A stretch of DNA of 64,000 nucleotides from Acanthopleura granulata (Eukaryota; Mollusca; Polyplacophora; Chitonida; Chitonidae): positions 19,234,783 through 19,298,782 of the forward strand of contig JABBOT010000009.1 of the NCBI GenBank assembly GCA_016165875.1. Direction: 5' to 3'. Every line of letters begins with the position of its first letter. Position 1 is the first letter of the stretch. The notes under the pieces are model-generated. The model made no database searches. It had not been told where the DNA came from and saw only the letters and a list, made by a program, of their open reading frames with translations. The position numbers and the translations under genes are program-made. Of the stretch, positions 56,901 through 64,000 are shown piece by piece.

Positions 56901-59900
56901 TGTCACTCACTATGTACAGACATCATAATACAAACATCAACCGTGGAAATGTCACTCACTGTGTACAGACATCATACTACAAACATCACAGTTGGGAATG
57001 TCACTCACTGTGTGCAGACATCATAATACAAACATCACAGTTGGGAATGTCACTCACTATGTACAGACATCATAATACAAACATCACAGCTGGGAATGTC
57101 ACTCACTGTGTACAGACATCATACTACAAACATCACCGCTGGGAATGTCACTCACTGTGTATAGACAAAGTCCATCTTCTCCAGCTCATGTTCTATCAGG
57201 CTGGCACTGTACCCATTCTCAGAGAACTTCTCCACAAATTTCAGCACCTCAACTCTCTGTCAAACCAAAATCCTGATCATTAGGGACCAATAGTGAAAAA
57301 CAATGTGAACATAAGCTGGATGAGCAAACAGACAGACGGACAAACAATGATTGAAATTGAAAATCAATACTAAAAATTATACATCTTAACGTAGTCTTTA
57401 CCTGTTTTGATATCATGTTTCGATGAACAAAAACTGTTCGAGAGGCATTTTGAAAGAAAGGTTAAACACCAGACGGGCAGGTGGACAACAGGACAATTTG
57501 CCAATACAGTCTTTGATGAGTAGAGCTAACAATCATACAGTTTACAGTTTTCTGTGAGACCTTGCTGGGTCTCACCTCGAAAACCTCTTTTCAACGAATT
57601 CTTTATTTCACCTATTCTTTAGCCTGTAGAAATGAACTTTAAGAAGCACACGAAGGCCTTAAAATGGCACTTGTCATGCCAACACTTAAGTTTTTCTCGT
57701 AAGGACTTAATCAAATTTCACAAAAAACTCTTAATTTATAAATCAATCAAAATTAATCAAGCAAACTATGTCACTTGAAAAAGCTCAACTTTAGATGAAA
57801 TACGGTAGTATGCAAACTGACAGAACTTATTTATGCAAATATTGTTTAAGAGTTTGTGTAACCAGATACCGCTGAAATGTTGTTTTATACCGAGTCAAAT
57901 TCGAGAATGCGCAGGGATTTGACGAGGTATGACAGGAGGTTCAGCAGTATCGGGTTACACAACAAATACCAAGACGAACGTGCTAAGGCCTATTCTACCC
58001 CCAAAACTGAAGAAAATATGGAAAAAAACGCATATTTTATGCTGCCGATGTCTTTTACTGCCTCCAAAGAGGTCATGAATTTTACACCAATCAATGGCAA
58101 GCTTCATCCACTGCAGCTGACCTAGTTATTTCAAATGACATTGTGTCCTACTGTTGCATGGCCTAGGAAGGTAAAAGTTTGCTATACGTGTATTGTGACG
58201 TCACACCTCTGAGCTCAGATTGGAATGTCATGAAACATAACGGGTTTTTTTCGTTGTCATGACGTTTGGGTTTGAAGCAGGAAAAATGTAATCACAAATG
58301 TATTAAGCATAAATTATGTGAAATAACATTTTCATCACTGAAGACAATTCTGAAATTTCACTTCTATATACATAATATAAACTGTAAATGCAAATCTATC
58401 AAGTATACAAGTTCAAATCCTTTCATTTGCAAAAATAAACAGCACAAAAGAATATTGTTCACGGAGGTAAACGTACCAGGGTAGACTATTTATTTTACGA
58501 CTGTTTCTTCACAATTATTTCACCTATGTGAAGAAGGTCAGGTTTATGGGTGGAGACAGATGGAGTGCATGGGGTAAACCAATGACCATCAGTACGTATC
58601 TGAAAAACCTCATGATTAGTGCATGGAGGAAATCGCTCTCTTTTGCCAGATACCTGTGCTTTACTAAAAGTCACAGACATACCGAGGACACCTAGATTTG
58701 AACCAGTGACCAAAAGTAGTCTTGGCCAGTGCAATACTATAGCCGAATGAGCCAGTGGTACTTCACTCTACGATACCAAAAGACCCAACCTCTGATAATA
58801 TCTGATAATAAGGCATCAAAAACTCCTACTTCTGTCTCTGGCATGTTCCAAAACACAGCACAGCCCTCCCTAAAACAAAACATCAAAGACTAAGGTGAGA
58901 AAGATGGGATACAATGCATCACAGAACAAAGAGGTTTAGAGTCATCTCCCCTTTCAAAACTTCAAAACTGGAGGTAACAAAGGTACAAAAAGAGTGCTTT
59001 GCCTCAGAGACACCAGATGGCACTAGTCTAACATACAAAAGGTGACACATACCCTTAGCGCCATCTAGTGGCTGAAGGGGAAAAGACGCAAAGTGACAGG
59101 GCTTGTTATTTGTATTTGATAAGTTCTGGGTTAAATTACACCAATGTCTGGTTAAATGGCCAGATCTACCAGCAGTGCAGAAGTCACTATTTAGTTTTAA
59201 TACCTATAGCTTTCTTCAGACAGGTTTCAATTATTTCTGTCCACATTTTTGATTTTCTGTCATTTAAATCACATGTAAATGTGGCAAGTTGGAACTCAGC
59301 AGTATGGATAAAATTTTCCAACACTGACACAATTATCTCAAGACGGCCAGAAATACTGGTTCAATTAATACTTTAACTCACTACTCTTAGACTTACACCT
59401 ATCTTGAATGTGCATATGTCGCAATTATGCCAGGTTTCTTTGCAAGCTTGGTTTTTGTCAACGCTACATTTGTATATTTCTCCAAAAGCACAGCCGGTTG
59501 GCACAGGTACACATGAGGGAATTACCTCACTAATGAGAATTACCAACTGTGAATACACACGCCTCTGCATTTACATAGTGTTTATTAGCTTGTCGCTAAT
59601 ATTTGTCTGACACGTATACCATTTCTTGTGCAGACCTGCAATAGCAACATTGTGGTGTACTATTGTGAGAGGGCTATCAGCTTTGGTGCATCGAAATACA
59701 ATGTTGACAAATCCAACTAACTGAAAAGAAAATCATCCATGCTTAAAACACCACATGGAACAACATCGCCATACACGTTGTATATGAACGAATCAAACTT
59801 TATTAAGCTCAAATCGCTAACTGGTGATGAGGCAATGAAAATAAACACATGTATAAGATGGCAGTACAAGAATTTACACAGGAGTAGTAAAACAGCTTAC

Positions 59901-62900
59901 CATTTATTGATTTATTTCACTGGTGTTTAACACTGTACTGAAGAATATTTCAACTATACAACGGCAGCATGTGTACCTCATAAGCAGGAATATACTGTTT
60001 TCTTCCAGGAAAAAATGGACAGCTTATCATTTATTGATTTATTTCATTGGTGTTTTACACCATGCTGAAGAAAATTTCAACTCTACAATGGCAGCATGTG
60101 TACCTTATATCCAGGAATACACTGTTTTCTGTCACAAAAAAAAGGACATATCAATAAATAACGGAATTCATCCCCTAGCAGATGTAGGCTTCATAAATTA
60201 CATGTACTTACCCTGTCTATTTTATCAATATTCGCTCAACCAAGTATCTCAATGGTTAAGTGATGATTTGAGGTTCTAAAGTTAGCCAAACACTTTCTCA
60301 ACTTTAAGAGGACAGAAATGAGGTATCTTTCTAAGTGGTGATTATTTTTTGCACGAAGAGTAAATGACCACTTTAGGGTACATAGTTATTTGAGCATTCC
60401 AGGTTTGAAGGTAATGATCAATTGATATTTGAGTTGCTGCAGATTTAATGTTATGAAAATTTTTGAAGTTCTGTTGCAGCCAAACATCATTCATGCCTAA
60501 ATTTTGGAAAATATCTCGCATATACTATCCATTGGTGTTCATGAAACCCTGAGATAGTATCTGATAGCATGATTTTATAAAATAAGTAATTGAGTTTACA
60601 TATATATTTTATTCACCTAGTAATAACCGCCCTCGACAGGCAACAATACCCTCTTTAATAGCAACACTCATTTTTTTTTCCTCGTTGCTACAACAGAATC
60701 AAGAAGGTCTGACATGTATTCTGTCTGTCTTAATTATTGGGCACCTAAACAAAGGGGCCTCTGAGCGATGCGTGGCTGGGTGCTGAGTACCTTTCACAAC
60801 ACTTGTCAATAGCCATTCATCTCGATGGCGCAAGCATAATGACCTTACCACAGGCCAGACATGTTAAAGCTTGAATCCTGCTGTGTCAGTATCTGACACT
60901 GAACAATTTGAAGAGCCTGTGTATTGAATCCTTCTACATAACCTCCATGCTTTCACACAAACTGGTTCAGTTTATTTCATAATTTACATGAAATTATACA
61001 GGCAAGTTTTCATGAAGTTGTTCTATTTGTACGACAATACCTGAAGAAGAAAACCTCTCGTTGTGCTTCATCCACTTTGTATTTCGCACACACATGCAGG
61101 GCATTCTCAGCATCTGAGGGATAATAAGGTATAAACTTTTTATATTGATATCACTCCACTTATAAAACAGCAAACATACACATACACAATTATAGGTTAT
61201 TGAATGACTATGAACTGATGTACAGACATTCTGCTTTTGCATGGAATTGAAGAATGGAAAAGCTTCCGAGATTACGCTTCTGCCACGCAAAAACAGAATG
61301 ACTCCACATCCCCTGGTATTCATTTAATAATCTATTTATTATACACCAAACTTCAATCAATTTAACCAGGGATCAAAATTTTGTTGCCGAAAATGAAAAT
61401 TTGACACAAAAATTAATACAGTAAAACTCGTAATTCTTTTCATATGAATGGTGCAAGAATAATGTCTGAGAGAAAACATGTGGTGTCACTGAGTGACATC
61501 ACGGTAACGCCACGTTGCTAATGCCAACATGCCAACTATGAACTATGCTGCAGGATCGTCAGAACGTTGAATGATAGGCACGCATGGAAGTTGTATAATA
61601 AAGGTGAGTATCTGAGCATCTGAACGTGACTGTTTACTCCATACTCCAGGCTTGTCTCTCTAATGAAAGAACAGTCAGCTTGAACAGAGCAGAAAACATG
61701 GAAGGGTCTGGGAGTAAACCAAGTTAACTTGCCAACTATAGTATGTAAAGTAAATGACTAAGTTAAACTTGTTGTCTAATAGTGACAGTTTTACTGATCA
61801 TACAAAGATATTTTGGGCTTTATTTCGACGAATGTAGGATGATATCCCACTTGAAATATGCAAGCACAAAGAGTAATATTTGGTTCTAAAACTGCACTTT
61901 GTTTGGGACAACTTTAGGTCATTTAACATGTAAAATGTGCATCATACTTAACTATAAACTCCGTCGAAATTCAATATGGCAGGCCTAAACTCCATGGACA
62001 TATTAATTGCAAACAACACTTCAACCTATTAAACATTTCACACCCAAATTTTGATCACATGACAATGTCAGCCTCCTCTTCTGAGATTATCCCTTTGCCA
62101 GTAATTTTTATTCAGCAACATTTTTTCGGAAGAGAGAAAACTTATCAAATGTTGTATCTGAACAATTTAAACCTTTCTGATCTTGGTGGGATATAAATGA
62201 AGTTATCCATATATCAAAAGTAATGGTTGTCTGGAAATTTTACAATTCATTCTGTTTATTTATTTATTTCTTCAGGTTGATTGGTGTTTAACGCCGTACC
62301 CTTGAAAATCTGCATGTTGCTGGTGGACTTTTCCACGTACGATTGGAGAGGAAGCCAGAGTGAGCTGGGCTTCAGTTCACAGCGACTGCATTGATGAGAG
62401 GCACCTGGGTTATCACGCTGCAATAACAAGCTAAACCACTTAGCCACGGTGGCCCCCTCACCATTCAGTCTCACATAAATACTTACGACACAACACATCT
62501 TTGCACTCCTAAAAATTAGCGGATATATTTTCGACGACCCACCTTCCGGCAGGCTGGAGACCAGATAGAGGCCCTGCTGTTCTAATGCTGCGCTCAAATC
62601 CTCCAGGCGGTATTCTTCTGATGTTGCGTAGGCAGTCACTTCATACACTTCATCCTACCACAACAAACAAAGTTCAACATTTCTGTCCAGACTCAGTTTA
62701 CTCAATAATCACACCAAGCACAACCTCAATATCAAAAAGTGAAAAGGATATTAAATGCAATTTCTAAATTTTCAATGCAAAGAACAAACATGTACCATGT
62801 CACAATAGCCCAGAACAAAAGGCGGCCTCTCCAGGAAGCATACAGCATAAAGACAATTTTGAAAAATATTAAAAGGTGGAAAGAATTTGAAAACAGAAAC

Positions 62901-63433
62901 AGATAACAAAACATTTTAATACAATCCTCACTAAGTATTTACTGTGACAAATTTCAGTAGCAAGCCTTTACACATCACCATGACAATAATTATCATTTCA
63001 ATCCAGAATCCCTTAGTTCCACCAATAAGTCTTTACATCTCTTCAGAAGCAGAATCTGTAACACGCATATTCATTTACATGCATCAGACTTCTACCGACA
63101 AAATTTGACAACACTCACCTTTTCCCTAGATTGCGACAAAGCCACTTTCTTCTTAGCAGGTCTCTTGGCTATCAAAGCTTGTACATTTTTCTGTATGCTG
63201 TTGGCTACAGGAGGGGCAAATAACTCTCTCCCAGAATTGAAAAATCGAACGCACCCAACAGAATACCAGCTTGACAGAACTGGTCCAGCACCTCTAACTA
63301 AACAGTTTCCAGCATTTTGAGTCAGTGTGTGACAAGATAATTTCAGCTTTACGTTGGTATGCAAGGGTCGACAATATAAACAGGTCTTCAGCCACAGAGT
63401 TGCTGGCTTTGCCAACTTGTGAAGTGCTTTCAT
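50832..63433 (-). CDS. RMND1: RMND1 (required for meiotic nuclear division 1 homologue), mitochondrial DUF155 protein, 10 exons
   Basis: RMND1 is a mitochondrial inner-membrane protein needed for mitochondrial translation in animals. Coding exons on the - strand: 63433-63119, 62654-62543, 61113-61041, 58869-58790, 57252-57156, 54573-54384, 54136-54060, 52317-52197, 51725-51609, 50924-50832. Phases 0,1,2,1,2,0,2,0,0 agree and give 1275 nt, or 424 aa (human protein about 449 aa). Seen: a basic, hydrophobic N-terminus fitting a mitochondrial presequence; the DUF155 region with [72 protein letters not shown] and [19 protein letters not shown]; and a hydrophobic segment ([17 protein letters not shown], ~385-400) as the membrane anchor. 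Exons 4 and 7 have weak GTTGG donors. Four introns carry tandem arrays, three of them copying splice junctions. Confidence 0.95.
50948..51600. repeat. 45-bp tandem array filling RMND1 intron 9
   Basis: About 14 copies of a 45-bp unit: 'gaaacctggcagagctctgg' plus 'ggaacactgctgtttgtgag'. It begins about 10 bp inside the intron from the exon 9 donor and ends about 25 bp before the exon 10 acceptor. No exon codons are included, unlike its neighbours. Long open frames on both strands come from the 45-bp period. Confidence 0.88.
51609..51725 (-). CDS. RMND1: RMND1 exon 9
   Basis: Acceptor 'gcttctgttacag', donor 'GTGGAG|gtaagg', 117 nt, phase 0 to 0. It encodes [20 protein letters not shown] and then [16 protein letters not shown]. 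Confidence 0.95.
51690..51875 (-). repeat. 76-bp duplication of the exon 9 acceptor and exon start
   Basis: Read on the - strand, 'tctgttacag|GTGATGAACG' plus about 35 nt of exon 9 occurs at the true exon and again 76 bp upstream (exon-like start at 51801). A third, weaker piece is near 51870. Inside the intron the copy runs 'GTGATGAACGAGAAGTTAAA' and then diverges after 'GAACTGACA'. Confidence 0.9.
52197..52317 (-). CDS. RMND1: RMND1 exon 8
   Basis: Acceptor 'attttccacag', donor 'GACAAAG|gtgagt', phase 2 to 0. It encodes [20 protein letters not shown] and [20 protein letters not shown]. Confidence 0.95.
52290..53012 (-). repeat. 68-bp array copying the exon 8 acceptor and exon start
   Basis: About 9-10 copies at 68-bp steps. 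On the - strand each reads 'gttcttcag|ACACTTGATC' and 'AACCTGAGCTCAGAC', against the true 'ttccacag|ACATTTGATC' and 'AACCTGAGCTCAGAT'. The copies farthest from the exon have lost the AG ('gttctgtgggcacttgatca'). The rest of the unit ('aaggctgtattgagccaagc') is not exon sequence. Confidence 0.92.
53040..53258 (-). mobile_element. tRNA-derived SINE, reverse (RMND1 intron 7)
   Basis: 'gataggtgttttatgacata', 'cagcattatgatgggaggaa', 'ccgcaggttgctggcagact', 'ggacttgaactcacagcgac'. It abuts the end of the 68-bp array; the head is truncated. Confidence 0.85.
53640..53800 (+). mobile_element. Half-copy of the MED19 intron 2 fold-back family
   Basis: 'aaatgttttgattgtatgat' followed by 'ggactttttggaccacac' matches the left arm of the element at 15650-16175 ('tgttttgattgtatggtggg', 'ttatggaccacc'). 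Confidence 0.6.
54060..54136 (-). CDS. RMND1: RMND1 exon 7
   Basis: Acceptor 'ccatcgttacag', donor 'CTTTGAG|gttggt' (weak), phase 0 to 2. It encodes [20 protein letters not shown] and ELFTL. Confidence 0.93.
54384..54573 (-). CDS. RMND1: RMND1 exon 6
   Basis: Acceptor 'gtcttgttacag', donor 'CTAGAG|gtaagt', phase 2 to 0. It encodes [20 protein letters not shown] and [20 protein letters not shown]. The first ~20 nt are the seed of the 40-bp array directly upstream. Confidence 0.92.
54552..55885 (-). repeat. 40-bp array copying the exon 6 acceptor and exon start
   Basis: About 33 copies at 40-bp steps. On the - strand each reads 'tgtttggttacag|AAAGTC' and 'TCCCAGCCTCACAT', the same as the true exon 6 edge. 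The outermost copy (about 55841-55880) also carries 'CTGGCACTATTCAC', which is exon 6 sequence absent from the other units, showing that the exon was the source. The unit has no stop in any minus-strand frame, so open frames of up to about 258 codons run through it. Confidence 0.95.
56222..57160 (-). repeat. 49-bp array copying the exon 5 donor
   Basis: About 19 copies at 49-bp steps. On the - strand each holds 'TGTCTGTACACA|gtgagt' and 'gacattcccaactgtgatg', matching the true exon 5 end 'TGTCTATACACA|gtgagt' and 'gacattcccagcggtgatg'. A five-unit (245 bp) block is repeated (about 56640-56885 and 56885-57130). All three plus-strand frames are open because the unit lacks stops; this is not a gene. 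Confidence 0.94.
57156..57252 (-). CDS. RMND1: RMND1 exon 5
   Basis: Acceptor region 'gtttgacagagag'; only the third AG keeps the frame with exon 4. Donor 'ATACACA|gtgagt', phase 1 to 2. It encodes [20 protein letters not shown] and [12 protein letters not shown]. Confidence 0.88.
57300..58780. other. RMND1 intron 4
   Basis: AT-rich. Holds a second-family SINE remnant at 58540-58770 and a fold-back-like stretch near 57660-57760 ('tttcacaaaaaactc'). No other gene seen. Confidence 0.5.
58540..58770 (-). mobile_element. tRNA-like SINE, second family, reverse
   Basis: 'ggtaaaccaatgaccatcag', 'gccagatacctgtgctttac', B-box-like 'tagatttgaaccagtgacc' and an A-box-like end 'agccgaatgagccagtggt'. 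It sits next to the weak donor of exon 4. Confidence 0.55.
58790..58869 (-). CDS. RMND1: RMND1 exon 4
   Basis: Acceptor 'ttttgttttag', donor 'ATCAGAG|gttggg' (weak), phase 2 to 1. It encodes [20 protein letters not shown] and LSDIIR. Confidence 0.88.
59010..59071. promoter_or_regulatory. Convergent pair of CTCF-like motifs (RMND1 intron 3)
   Basis: The plus-strand 'acaccagatggcac' (59010-59023) fits the CTCF core at 13 of 14 positions. The minus-strand 'ccactagatggcgc' (59071-59058) fits 14 of 14. They face each other 34 bp apart. Function is inferred only from motif match. Confidence 0.4.
59905..60110 (-). mobile_element. Tandemly duplicated SINE tail fragment (RMND1 intron 3)
   Basis: 'tttatttcactggtgtttaa' with 'tgaagaatatttcaactata' at about 59907, and again about 119 bp later as 'tttatttcattggtgtttta' with 'tgaagaaaatttcaactcta'. 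Each is followed by 'ggcagcatgtgtacc'. Confidence 0.7.
61041..61113 (-). CDS. RMND1: RMND1 exon 3
   Basis: Acceptor 'attatccctcag', donor 'TTCTTCAG|gtattg', phase 1 to 2. It encodes [20 protein letters not shown] and FFF. Confidence 0.9.
62252..62462 (-). mobile_element. tRNA-derived SINE with internal deletion, reverse (RMND1 intron 2)
   Basis: (ttta)n tail, 'gattggtgtttaacgccgta', then a jump to 'atctgcatgttgctggtgga', 'gattggagaggaagccagag', and head 'ctaaaccacttagccacggt'. It lies about 80 bp from the exon 2 donor. Confidence 0.85.
62543..62654 (-). CDS. RMND1: RMND1 exon 2
   Basis: Acceptor 'ttgttgtggtag', donor 'CCGGAAG|gtgggt', phase 0 to 1. It encodes [20 protein letters not shown] and then LYLVSSLPE. 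Confidence 0.92.
63119..63433 (-). CDS. RMND1: RMND1 exon 1 (mitochondrial presequence)
   Basis: ATG at 63433-63431, donor 'GGGAAAAG|gtgagt', 315 nt, phase 0. It encodes [20 protein letters not shown] and a basic, weakly conserved region ending [12 protein letters not shown]. The lack of acidic residues in the first ~40 codons fits mitochondrial import. Confidence 0.85.
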
Positions 63434-64000
63434 CTCCACAGTACAGGTTAACTCACAGAAAAGGATACATTACTCTGGTAAAGAAAAAAACACCACCAAC
63501 ACAATAAACGGCAATTTTCAGGATTGAGATTCTGACAAGTCCCTGACACTTCCACAGTGTGAGATCTCTTCAGTTTAGGATAAGTGACAAAATGAGAACT
63601 AGTAGGGAAAATACATAATTTGTTCTTTAAAAAGGCAAATCATTATGATGCAATATCTGCAACTGATCTAGTTTATAGCCTGTGCAGCGGGCAAAACAGT
63701 ATGAGATGTGGACAAATCTGTCAGTGAATTCTGATTACTGTCTCGAAAAATGAAGTGGTCAACTTTTGACTGACAACTGAAAAGTCATTCCCCAGTCACA
63801 TATAAAATGTCAAATATAACAATTTTATGCACGGTGATTGTCGACTATCTGCTGCGCAGGCTTAGTGGGAGCACCACATTTCATATTAGCTTATAAATAT
63901 GTATATTTAATTGATTTTTATAGTGCAAACGCTGAGTATCAACAACAAACATGATGGTATATATGCAATATGAATACGCACTCTGGCAAATAAGTATGTC
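63434..64000. other. RMND1 5' flank
   Basis: AT-rich, no TATA box in a convincing position and no further gene. The 5' UTR and promoter of RMND1 should lie here, but no start site can be fixed from sequence. Confidence 0.4.

Noticed and set aside
54552..57160. CRISPR-like regular repeats of 40 and 49 bp
   Set aside because: The repeats are head-to-tail without unique spacers, sit in an animal intron and copy splice sites.
56176..57283. Plus-strand open frames with a 49-residue repeat rich in His, Thr and Asn
   Set aside because: Product of the 49-bp array, open in three frames. The unit is the reverse complement of the RMND1 exon 5 donor region.

Overview
This is a 64 kb piece of an animal nuclear genome. 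It is AT-rich and intron-rich, and littered with tRNA-derived SINEs and fold-back elements. The SINE head and tail, and an intact CBM39-GH16 beta-1,3-glucan-binding/glucanase gene, point to a lophotrochozoan, most likely a mollusc; that placement is inference. There are no bacterial-type operons, rRNA genes or CRISPR arrays.

Three protein genes could be rebuilt exon by exon with consistent splice phases. (1) MED19, a Mediator head subunit: + strand, 10630-19064, 6 exons, 230 aa. (2) A secreted beta-1,3-glucan-binding protein/endo-glucanase (GNBP/LGBP family): + strand, 32517-47871, 13 coding exons, 488 aa, with a TATA box and probable 5' UTR exon near 31.25-31.37 kb and an AATAAA at 47956. 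(3) RMND1, a mitochondrial inner-membrane protein of the DUF155 family: - strand, 63433-50832, 10 exons, 424 aa. The last two genes are convergent. The three have unrelated jobs (transcription, innate immunity or digestion, mitochondrial translation), so nothing suggests a functional cluster.

Layout: 1-10.6 kb is intergenic, with SINE fragments, a ~100 bp-unit degenerate satellite (2.5-4.0 kb) and a ~190 bp dispersed repeat also found at 25.5 kb. 10.6-19.1 kb is MED19. 19.05-20.25 kb is a 63-bp array running from its last codons into the 3' UTR. 20.3-31.2 kb is intergenic, with degenerate repeats and SINEs. 31.2-48 kb is the glucan-binding gene. 48-50.8 kb is a SINE-rich gap. 50.8-63.4 kb is RMND1.

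The striking feature is that most large minisatellites here are not random. Their units are copies of exon-intron junctions of the gene they lie in. A 91-bp array (about 21 copies) repeats the end and 5' splice site of GNBP exon 3. A 45-bp array repeats the end and donor of GNBP exon 5. A 49-bp array (about 19 copies) repeats the donor of RMND1 exon 5. A 40-bp array (about 33 copies) repeats the acceptor of RMND1 exon 6, so both ends of one intron are amplified. A 68-bp array repeats the acceptor of RMND1 exon 8, a 76-bp duplication repeats the acceptor of exon 9, and a 63-bp array grows from the MED19 terminal exon. The recurrence of splice-junction-derived tandem arrays in three adjacent genes is the observation most worth following.
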